Shown in pieces: positions 38,201 through 50,071 of a stretch of DNA of 64,000 bases. The notes below the pieces were generated by a model. The model searched no databases. It was not told the origin of the DNA and saw only the letters and a program-made list of their open reading frames with translations. Numbering within the stretch: position 1 is the first letter of the stretch; each line of letters opens with the position of its first letter. This DNA comes from Micromussa lordhowensis (taxonomy: Eukaryota; Cnidaria; Anthozoa; Scleractinia; Lobophylliidae): assembly GCA_964020085.1 (NCBI GenBank), contig OZ026608.1:16403979-16467978 (forward strand). The letters are read 5' to 3'. Position numbers and translations under genes: made by a program.

Positions 38201-41200
38201 ATGACAAAAAAAAAAAACAGATTCACTTGGCCGTATTGTAATTTAGATTACTGGCAATTAGGTACTTTTTTGTTCCTTTTACGGTCTTAAAACATAAATG
38301 GGAGACCGTTGACACCGGACATGCCAAATGTATAACAACGTAACTTGTTGTCTGGTTGTCGATCATGATCTAATCTACGTATCGGGCTGAATGAAAGCAT
38401 TTGCACCAACGGCCAAATTTTGTAAGCCCAAGAATCTTGTTTTCTTTACAGAACTGCTTTTGAGGAACAAAAACGACAACACTAGCGCACGCTTTGCATT
38501 GTCTTCTATTCCTACTCTAGCCTAATGAGCTGAGCGATATTTACTGTGCGTTCATAGCCAGCAAGCAACGAATTAAGTTAAAATCATGCGACATATGGCA
38601 GATCTACTGACCCTCACTTTACCTGCAAATAAAGGGCGCAAGAACAATGGTCATTCTGCCACATGACACTGCTCTCCGCATGAATGTATTACTTACATTT
38701 TGATCCGTGAACCAGGACTCTTTTTTAAGCGCTTCCTTCCACACTGCATTGAATTCATCCCCTTGAGGAGGCTCGTCAGTGAAATTACATTTAGCGGACA
38801 CTGCATAGAGTTTGTCACGCATAAACTTCACGGTACTAATAAAATCTGGGGGGCTGTATTTAGAGGGCGGCTTTTGGAAGGTTGTCAGAGGAGCAGGGTT
38901 CACCTCACTTTTAGCAGCTGATTCTTCTGTAGCAGGCTGTGGTAGAGCGGGAGCTAATGCCCTGGTCTTTGGCTCGATTCTTACAAAACCTGGAATATTT
39001 ACGCTGCTCCCCAATCTGGGCTGAAAATCACCAGATCTTTCACTGCCACTTTGAAAAAGCCGACGACTACTGATCCCTACTGGTTTTTCCGAGTTGGTTG
39101 GGGTTTCAGGAAATTTGCTGGCCATGATCAGAAGAACTAGTCAGAACACTATTATAGGTCGCTGAGACTGCTGCGGTGAAAGTGAATCCGTGACCTTTAA
39201 ATTTGGCAGTGTTACGCAATTGCCACGTGTTTTAAAGCTGGCTCTGTTTACGGCAAGTAAGATTACCTCTTAACCCTAAAGTTTGCCATCGCGTGACCAA
39301 TTCGCGTGACGAAGATCTATTTTTAAATTTGGGGGATTTTTGACTTACCCGCGCATTATCCCGCTGAATGAGTAATTCCAACTTAATGAAGGCCCAAAAT
39401 GTCCTAAGTTGTGTGTGCAATCTTGTCTAACCAGGTGAAATTATAGCGTTGGCACTCATTCTTTTTCAACTCGCATGATGTAGAAATGGAAAGAGCACGA
39501 ATGCATCCAATTGTCTCCGATTCAGCAGGTTCCCAGGAGTAAATTGTACTCAAACTAGTAAAGTTTACTCGGATATAGTAAAGTTTACCGTAACGTGATC
39601 GAAATTTAACCCTTTTATGGTCATACTTTTGCCAAATACCCGCGCTCTGTCATGTTACCGCGTAATTCAAACACACTACACTTACACACATTTCGTCAAC
39701 CTCTGGGTGGGTTTTACTTGTGCTTGGTGTAAATCAATCCTGTTTCTAGTGATACAGGAATGGATAGCAAACGCAAGGATCTGTTTTGCAGAGGAAAGTC
39801 TGCTTGTCGAATGCGGGTGAGTTTAATTAATCTATATGCTTGTCTGATCAGTTCATTACTCTGATTGTGCATAACGGCAAAAGCATGATGTCCGAGGCAG
39901 AGATCAAATTCAATGGGCAGATTTCTGCTTACTTATTTTGCTAGCAGAATCCAAAGGGGTACTTCGACGAAAATTCCTTCGGAGAGGACACAGACGAAGA
40001 TAGAAGAGTAAGTACTCAGTACAGGTACACTACACGTTGAAATTAAACAAATTGACAGACATTCTAGCGTGAGCGGACGGTTTATAAGTAACGCATCAGT
40101 TTATAATCACAATATGAGTATAATCTCCGGGTACTATCCATATTGTTTTCCGAATTGTTCCCGGCACAAATTCTGCAATTTCAAAAGTGCTAAATAAATA
40201 CTGATTACTATGATAACTGTACCAGGTGCTATCAGACCTCCCTTCTAGATGGGACTCACAAAGTTCAAGTGATGAAGAAACTGTGGTAAGTTCAGTTCAA
40301 TGTCATGATGGAAGGCGCGATTGTAACGTCTTGTTTAGAGGGAGATCATTTCATATCCCTTATAGGAGGAAGAATTGTCCATACTAGCTTTTCAAGCGGA
40401 AAAGAAATCGATATTGAAAAGGAAGGTAAAATTGGAGGAACACTCAAGTAAGGAGGATGATGAAGACACTGACATGGTAAGTTCGGACGGCACTCAAAAC
40501 GTCTTCGCTGTCTTTAATTTCTCTTATGGAAATTCTTTGATTACGAGGAGCACGAAAGTAATAGTTATAAACTGAAATTTTAGGATGAGATGAGAAAACA
40601 AAGAAAAATCCGCAGTAACAAGGCCATGAAAATGGATACCATAAATAAAATAATGGAAGATGGGTGCAGCTGTAAAAGTAGGAAGTGTATTCAACAGTTT
40701 ACTCCCGTTGAAATCAGAGAAAAGAGAAGTCATTTTTGGTGCTTGTCGGAGACGCGGAGGAGAGAATTTCTGTTGAACGCTTTTGCACTAGACACTTGGC
40801 GAGAAGACGAGAAAAGACAGTATCAATTCAGCATAAATGGAAAACCGGTTTGTCATGTTGGGTGGTACAAGGTGATGGGGATTTCCCGTTCTTGGTAAGA
40901 GCGACCGACACTTTTCGGCTGTAAATACATATTACAGTTAATATGGCAAACAAAGTCTCTTGCAGCTCGTTACAAATGCTATGGGATGTTATAGTGTTTC
41001 AGTATTCCCTTCTGCTGTCCTATCCGCGGCTCTTCTTCCTCTTTGTATAGCACAGTTAACCGATTGCCCTCGATTTCAAGCGGCTATGACATAAAGTAAA
41101 GATTTTTGTGTTAAAGGTAGCGCCAGACAGGCTAAAGAAAATAATAATTTGCAGAGTGGTCATACCATTCTACAAAATATGGTCGGGCCATGAGTTATAT

Positions 41201-44200
41201 ATTAATTTTCATAAATTTAGGGAAAACGCGGCTTTTACCCATTTTATTTGTTTTGGCAGGTTCTATGAACTAATTAAAGAACATGAACAGGGCCGAAAAT
41301 CGGGGGGAAGTGGCAGAGAGGGAAATACCTACGCATCGGAACGTATGCACAAAGCAATTATGTGGTTGAAAAGTGAGTCGAAATAAGTTAAAATCAATCT
41401 CACGCTCTGTCAAAAACCTCCCATCTAACTCGGAAAAATCTTTGAAATGACAGATCATATAGAACGTAATGGCGACCTCATGCCACACGAGGACAGAATC
41501 TGCCTTCCGTCATGTCAGTCCAAGACAGAGGTATTCCGCTTGTACAAGGAGGACATCGAAACATCGAAGGACGAAGCCGGAGCAGTATCCCGGTCTTCTT
41601 TCACCAAAATGTGGAGGAAATACTACAGAAACGTCATTATCCCAAAGGTAGTTAAGCAGTCCATATTCAGCACAGTCTGTTAAGTGTGGAATACCTCTTG
41701 TAGCAAAGAAACATGTCTTTATTTGACTCGTTGAAAATCTTTTCAGGAAAATAAGTTTACTAAATGCGGCGTGTGCACCCTTTTGAAACACGGCTTCTCC
41801 ACTACCACAGACGACAAAAAGAGGCACATTTTGGCTGCGAAAAGAAGACTCCACTTGGCCCAGCAAAGGTTGAGTACTTAATGTTATGGATTATTGAACA
41901 AAAAGGTTGACACCATTCAGGGCAAAAATGTTTAATTACATGAACATCATTATCATTCATTTTATCTGACATGGATTTATTGTTTTATTATGTTTAGCGC
42001 CGAGCGAGACCATTACTACAACAACCGCCTCAGAGCAGAGAAAGATCCCCACAAATTTCTGTCTGTTATTATAGATGGAATGGATCAGGCAAAGACTAAC
42101 ATCCCTCATGTTACCACCATGTCAAAGGCAAGTTCAAACGTCTCATGAAAAAATTGTGCCAGTCTCTGACAATTGAGGATGAAATCTAATTAAGAATGAA
42201 ATATGTTTGTGTTTATATTTAAGACGGAGCCGTCCCACTTCCTGAAAACGCATATCACAGGAGCAATTTGTCATGGACAGAAGAGGGTGATGTGCTTGGT
42301 GGATCTTTTGCAATGGAAACACGACTCCAATCTCACACTCAATGTGCTACTTAACCTATTTACCAACTTAACTAAGGTAGCTTTCTGTTATATTAAGATT
42401 CTCTTTCCTAGTTAAAATATTACGTGTATATTGCCGAATGCTTCCCAACTATTATCTGCTCTCCCTTAAATTAAATCAAGCGGGCAATATGCATGATAAC
42501 GACGCCCATCCCTCATAATTTTGCCGGTATAGTTACACCAAAAAACTATAGAGATGCCCTTTCAATAATGATGGCTAATTCTTGTGTGTTTGTATGTTTT
42601 GAGGATGGCAATTCTCTACCGGAGAATTTTTTGCTCCAAATGGACAACTGTTACCGGGAGAACAAGAACAAGTATATCATGGCCTTTATGGCCTATCTGA
42701 TCGAGGAGAACATATTTAAGGAGGTAATAACGTTTATATTAAAAGCTTGATGGCCATCTGGTTAGAGTAGCTAGCTGAGGATTTAATTGTGCGGAAAGGA
42801 AGTTCTTTTGACAGTTGGTTTTGTTTGCTTGTTTGTTTACTGTTTTTATAGATCTGCATGTCGTTTTTAATGGTAGGACACACGCACGAGGATATTGATC
42901 AGGTACCTTCTAACTTATATCGAGCCAATGAAAAAAATGCTAAACATTTCAGCTCACATTGGACTAGTGACTGCTTCTTTTTTAATTTACTTTGCCATAT
43001 ATAATGAGTATACATCTTATAAACATTCCAGATGACTGAAGCTCGCTAATCGGTTGCGTTTTCTCACTCTTCTACGTTGTCTGCAGGTTTTTAGTAGAAT
43101 AGCAGTGAAATTAAGGAAGAGGAACGTGATGACGTTGCCGGAGCTTCATACCTTGGTGGAAGAATCCTACACCCCCACCCCGGAGTGCCAAGATCTTCAG
43201 TACCTATTTGATATCTCTGGATGGATGGCAGAACACATCGTTCCCATCAAAAACCATGTTTATCCACACACTTTCAAATTTTTCCTTGGAGAGGACAAGA
43301 AGGCAAAAATGCTGTATAAAAACTGGGCCAACGACGAGACATGGCAGCCTGCGGACGGACCTCTTACAATTCTCAAAAGTGCACCCGAAGGAGTGCCAAA
43401 TCTGATTAGACCAACTCTAGGAGGAAGAGACGCGATGCCATTGAAAGAGCTCAAAGCTAAAGTGCAAGCAGGCTCCCACAGAAGACCGAACATCAGCTTC
43501 ATTGGTGGGAGGATTTTATAACGCATGAGCAAACGCTGAGGTCTAGATGGGACGAGATGCCTGAAGAACGCCTAAAAGAGCTTGCAAAGGAGAACTGGTG
43601 TATTCCAAAAATGAAAACACAACAACGGGAGGCGCCGCCAGCTTGTCCAGATGATTCCGCTGCCCGACAAGACAAAGAACTGGAAAGACTGCTGCATAAA
43701 GAAAACTCTTTTCCACCTGTAAGTGTCATAAAAATTTCATTACATTTCCTGAAATAGCCCTCCTCACCAGACCGTTCTCGGCTCGTCCCGCTCGCCCTTG
43801 ACTACGCACATTTGGCGCTCGCCCTAACCCAACGGGGAGCTTGTTCGCAGGCTATTCCTGTAATACATGCATTCTGTGATACACTGCGCGTCGAGGTTAA
43901 TAACCTGAAAATTAAGTAACATAACCTGAAAGCATTCTCTCCAAGTTTTCAAGGTACTAAACGATTCAACAATGCAAACGCTGTTCGCAGGGGAAAAGGA
44001 ACACCCAGACTATTTCCATGCAAAATTATTAATGCCACAACTTCAAGAGCGGGCGTTTTGATTTATTTTAAACGGTGCTACGCGATGTAAGTCACTTAAA
44101 TGGCCATTTAATATAAAGCTGATAGTAAATAAATTTTTATCCACAGATACAAGTGGGACGTAAAAGAAAAGCCCTGACGAAAACAACAAAAAAATTCAAA

Positions 44201-47200
44201 ACAAATGGCAAGAAACGAGTTCCTTAGAGACATAGCAATTCAGTTTAACATGAACCTCATAAGTTTTCCCAGTATGCAAAAAGCCGATGTAACTAATGAC
44301 TTTGTCGACCGGCAAGGCAACCACGTCTCGTGAGACCGAAAGAAGGAAATTTCCTGAAACAAGCACACCAAGGAGAAAAGAAATTAACGTTTTCTCAGTG
44401 TTATTAAAATTAAATTTATCACGAAGCAAAAGAGGCACCCAATTCTTTTATAGCATCGCAGAAGTGTTTCTGACCAATGTTTATTTACGCGCCCGTGGCA
44501 GCCTTTCCAAGGGCAAACACTGGAGATAAAGCTTCTCAGTAGGTTCCTTCATAATAACCTCAAGAAGAACAAAAAAAAGCAATCAAGCTCTGGCATTACA
44601 GAAAAGCGTTTGAATTTTTATAAGAGCAGTGTACCGGTGTGCAAAACGGAGCGCCTTAAATTTTGTTTTATTGTTAGCCATAGCCTTATAATGTGAAATA
44701 GTATATTTTGGTATGTATATTTTCTTGTACAAGATTATCTCAAGTGAGATAATTTCATTCCATTTGTATACTTGTATTATTATTGTCCTTTATAACTATT
44801 TTAATTATAAAACTTGTTCTTGTATATTATACAGGTAATTCAGTCTTCGGACTGCGAGGTGTTCTTTTTTTAACACTGAAACGAGTGTATCTATCTACCT
44901 CCGTATCAAGTAAGGCTGTATCGTTTCGACACAGCGTTTAAGCGGCAATCACGCTTTGGGTAAACTTTACCACTGCAAGATCACGAACTATAAGGAATTA
45001 ACGTTTTCCGAGTGTTAATATTAAATATGTCACGAATCAAAATAGGCTCCCAATTCTTTTATAACATCGCAGATGTGTTTCTCATTCTGGGGTTTCATTA
45101 GAAGCCGGCTACCGGCGGAATACCGCCGTCTTTGTTGTCTCAAATTTGCTTCTCATCGCCGACTAATGTGGCCTGATTTTCACTCAAACCCCGGACTCAA
45201 TCCCTTCTAGTGACCGCCGCTACGCTTACTGGCCTTACTTTGACTAACACAGGCACCCACACCAAAGTTTATTGAAATCCTTGCATTTAAGGTTATATAT
45301 GTCACGATCTAGGGTGACCCGGCAATGTTCTAATTCCGTGGCAGCCCGCATGGGGCAAACTTTACCACTGACACTGGAGATAAACTTCATAATAACCTCA
45401 AGCACAGTGCGAGTTTCAAAGCAAAACGAAAAACGCAATAATGCTCTGGCATTACAGGAAAGCCTTTGATTTTTTATAACAGCAGTTTACCTCGGTATCA
45501 AGTAAGGCTGCATCGTTTCGACACAGCGTTTAAGCGGCAATCAAGCTCGCTTGGGGTAAACTTTACCACTGCAAGATCACGAACGATTTGTCATGTGATC
45601 GGTACTGAATAGTGGGAAATGTGGGTGGTCCTCTCGCTTCTTTAATTCAGTCAAATCGAGGGCCAATGGAGTCTCTATGCTTTACACAAACGACGTAATG
45701 GCTGTGAACTAGGTTGAAATAAGCTTAAATAAGAAGCTGTTTTCACTTTATCAAATTATAAGGAAGCGCCAACCAAGCGCGCTCGCGGTAAACTTTACCG
45801 CGGTAAACATTACCGCTGACGTTTTAGGAGATTTGTAATTCGATGAGGCTAAGTAATGTACACGAACTGTCAGTCCAAAAGATTATAACTTTCAGGCGTA
45901 CGTGAACTAGAAACCCCGGTCGAGAAGATCAGCAAACGAGGGTTGCAGCTCGTAAAAGGAATGCAAAATATGGCTCTTCTACCAATTTTACGTCCTCCTT
46001 GATACTGTACACGATATTTGCAAATGGGTCTATTGACAATGTCAAGATGGCCGTGAACGACATATCTCGAGGCATATAGAAAGCAAAGTTACGACGCTGC
46101 CGGAGGAAGTCCGAAAAATAACAAGCTTACTGAAAAATTGTGCGGTAGATGTAAACAATGTAAGGACAAGTCACAGTTCGGTTGGCGAGGTGCGCTCGAA
46201 GGGACTAAACCTCAAGTGTACACGAGTCTTGGATTTTCAAAGGTAGTGAAGATAACAAGGTAAGATGTATGTTTTCATTGTCTAATTTTAAAGGGAAACA
46301 GAAACTCTCCATTGAAATACAATTATCTTGGCTCCAGATGCCAGAAAATTTGGCGGCAACAAAACGTGATTTCGCGCCAGCTTAATAATAGCCCAAGTTT
46401 ATTTACTTTCAGGTAGTGCCGACAGTCATGCGATATACCGGTGAACAGGGCCAGTTGTTAGGGATTTGAGATTTCCGCGAGGCATAAGAGTAAAAATTTG
46501 AGGGAAAGTTAAGAATTCGATCACAGTCGATTAATGCTGAAGAATTAAACCGTTTTGCGTGGCTGAACAGTCGAACTAGCCATACAGTAATTTGCTTTCA
46601 AGCAAAGTCCGTCATAATTGCCGCGAAAACTGTTTGTCGCGCGAGTCACGGTAAAGTTTACCACGACAAAATTGTTCTCAAACTGTTTTTAAAAACTTTT
46701 CCATGCTTGAAGCAATATAATCCGACTTTTGGTTTGATATGAACAACACTCATGCGTCACTTCGTATTAGAAGAATCGGAAAGATGTACGTAGCAGCAAT
46801 TCCAATTTTCTCAAACAACGAGTTCAAGTTCTGCTTTCGTGACCGCGACCTGTCATCAAGAGCTCTTGAGACCTAGATGATGAATAAGATATCATTGACC
46901 CAAGAAGTTTCGCTCGATTAGTTTTTACCAAACATAAAGCGCGCAATCTTTCACGGACTTAATCATAGATCTTTCGTTTTCTTGGGTCAAAATAGGCTGT
47001 TTCACTAAGAAACTTAGCACTTGAAGGAAAGGTAACATTATTTAGCCATTTGGGATGAAAACGGTTGGTATTTCACAAACAGCTGCTAGTAAAGTTTACT
47101 CTCACGGGTAAACTTTACTCGGCTAGAAGGCTATTAAAAAAGCTGCCCTGTGATTGGTCAAACGTGGGTAAAGTTTACCCTTTTGGGTAAAGATTTTTAG

Positions 47201-49867
47201 TCCGTATTGTTTTTGACCAGTCCGTATTGCTTTCGACATGTGTTACACATACATGTAAAAAACTAATTAAACAGTTCTGCTTTAGGTACATGTATGCCCT
47301 GGGGTGATCTACAAATGGTGACTTTGCGAATTTTGTGTACATTCCAGGTGGAAGTCCAGTTTGCATAGCATGAATATAAATTTACCATCGAGGAGTACAT
47401 GTATCAAAATGGCTAATCCTAGGGGTTTCATTAGGCGCTTGGCCACGGGCAAATTGACCGGCTGTGAGGATGATTTTGCTTGCCTGGCTTCACCAGGATG
47501 GTTTTGCCTCCCTGTGAAAATAAGTTGCCCCCTACTTAAACCCCCCCAGTAATCCCCCCTTGGATTGGATGCTAGTCCAAGAGGATGGAGATGCTAGAGG
47601 ATGGAGATGCTAGAGGATGGAGATGTGTTTAAACTGACTTGTCTAACCACATATTATGCAAAATCAGCATCAGAGGATTGGCCATTTCTAGACCCTCGTT
47701 GGAATTTAAACCGGAAGTACTCAAAAAATACAATGTTCGTGTGATTTGAGAGGGATTTCCAGGGCACGAGAAAAACTTGAATTCCAGCTTGCATGTATGT
47801 CTAGCAGCTTCCAGAGTTTGATTGCCCTGAGAAAGTTTCAGACATTTGACTTCTTTTAATATTTAGTTGGCAGATGACTTGCCTGATTTAGTTAAATTAT
47901 ATTTAACAAAGTTAACCGCCACGAGCTAAGCGTGCAACCTCCTGGTCAGCGGTCGCGTGCTCAATTGCAGGCTCACATGGTTGGTTCCAGCTTCATTTCA
48001 GGGTGTGTTAGTATTTTCGTTAGTGGAGTGTGAGCAGCTCGTGTTGCTCGTTGTTTTCTCGGGCTGTTTTAGCAATTTTAGCGGTTGTCTTGGAGCAGCT
48101 CACGCTGCTAGCTTGTTAGCAACGGTTTGCCTGCGTTCCTCCTCCCCCCCCCCCCCTCCCTCTTTTCTTTCCTTCCACTGATTCTATCAGTGTTGACGGG
48201 TGCCTGGAATGGGGGCTCATGGCTGGGTTGCGGGGATTGGCCAGCCATGGGAGCGGTAGTCTATCTAGGGGCTGGCTGCCCACAGTGGAAGCCCTTGGAT
48301 ATCCCAGGCACCCACCTTCCATTTAGCGAGGCAGCGGGTTAATTGCATGTAACTTGCTCATCGGGCAAGTGAGAACCAAAAGTTTCTTACATGGTGGTTG
48401 TCCCAGACAAATGCATGGCACTTTCTTGCGAGCCCTGATTACCTTTAGTAAGGAACAGGTTTTACATGTATATATGGAAGATTAAGCCAATCAGAATACA
48501 GGAAAGCCATGTATATTTGACTCGGTAGCACATCCAACCTTCCCATCATGCGGTGCACATAGGTCGCATTGATTTTGTTGACCATAGTATTTTCTATGGC
48601 ATAGTATAATAAAATAGTTGTACTTTCAAGTGGTATACCATGGAGTAAATTGAATATGAGGCTCAAAAGGCTCTTAAAATTGTCAAATAGTTGCTGTTTA
48701 ACTAAACATTTCGGGCCTAGCCCTTCTTCAGTAGGTGGAAGAATACTATGGAATATCCCACTTGTCACTTACATTTTCTTGGTACATGCTTAAAGAGTTG
48801 GTATATGCCTAGAGACTTGTGTGTATACCGAGAAAATTCAAGTGACTTATGGATATTCCATGGTATACCACTCAAAAGCATTGCATAACTTAAATACACA
48901 TAATTATGTCCATATTTCCATGTCCAATTTGCTTTCAGAATCTTGATGAGTGGGAAGTTAATGATGTTTTGATGTGGCTTGCTGCAACCAGAAACTACCA
49001 ATATGCTGAGGTGTTCAGAGAAAATGAGATTACCGGACCAGCGTTACGCCAATTGACAAGCACAAAACTTAGCCAGATGAATATTACAGATGCTTTTCAC
49101 AAGCAATCTCTTTTGCTTGCTATTCAAGAACTTTTTCATGGAGACTCTGAAATGGTAAATGTTGGCCTACCCTGTGGTACGAAATAATGCACAGAACACA
49201 GCATTCTGTAGAATTGAATGCACAGCCAGGCCTGACCAGTCAAAATAACTCCCAAAAGCCTTACTAACAATAAAACTAAAAATCAAACTAAAAGAAAACT
49301 AAAAGAAAACTAAAAATCAAGTGGAGATCTGTAATACTATCAACTACAAAATCTCCTTCTTGACAACAAATAATAATATTAATTATTAATAATTAATGGA
49401 ATAAATAATAGTTATAATTATTATTTTACTCATTACAAGAAGTTTTAGTTCATTTTCTGACAGTCAAGTGAAACTGTAGCCTGTGAGGCAGACGCTAACA
49501 ACCACTGGTTACTAGCAATGGCTACATGTATTTAGAGAGAAATTCTGTCTGTGATGCAGGCCAGTGAAACTGATGCAATGTAGAAAAACAACAGCAACAA
49601 AAACATAGTTTACAAACTGTATTTAACAACAATGGTTTGATTTAGCCGTAGTTTACCCTTGATAAATATGTTTATGACAGAATAAGTTCAGTAGTTATTT
49701 TCTAGTTTTTACTGACACATCCAAGTCTTATTTTTAAATGTTAGTTATTGTTCTTTTTTCATATACAGAGAAAATCTGAAGTATTCAGTGGACTTCAGTC
49801 AGCAAAAAGAGGTCAGTTTCTATCAAACATTTCCAGCTGATGTTTTCCCTTCCAGTTAATAAGTACT

Positions 49868-49900
<33 letters not shown>

Positions 49901-50038
49901 GATTGGTTAAAACCACATGCATAATTCACCATAACCAGCTGCTGTTGACCAAATTTGCAAAGAATTTTGTCATATTGAACCGATGACGTCAAACGTGCAG
50001 CCCGTTGCAGATTATTGAACCATTAACGTCAAAATGAT

Positions 50039-50071
<33 letters not shown>

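Larger units (their letters stand above)
28500..47244. mobile_element. About 18.7-kb DNA transposon with 2.2-kb terminal inverted arms
   Basis: The outer ends AACACATGTCGAAAGCAATA (28500) and its reverse complement (ending 47244) start arms that pair almost base for base for about 2.2 kb. I saw only scattered substitutions and one- or few-base differences. The interior carries two divergent multi-exon genes: a DDE-type transposase candidate on + and a Ulp1-like protease gene on -. The element lies in intron 4 of the p85 gene. ACAC lies on both flanks (28496-28499, 47245-47248) and could be a 4-bp target duplication, but the left flank is a CA-rich run, so this is weak. The superfamily is not assigned. 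Confidence 0.85.

Noticed and set aside
39558..39588. The paired palindromes as part of a third terminal repeat
   Set aside because: Only the 11-bp motif is shared with the arms; the flanking sequence is different, so it is a motif match and not an internal arm copy.
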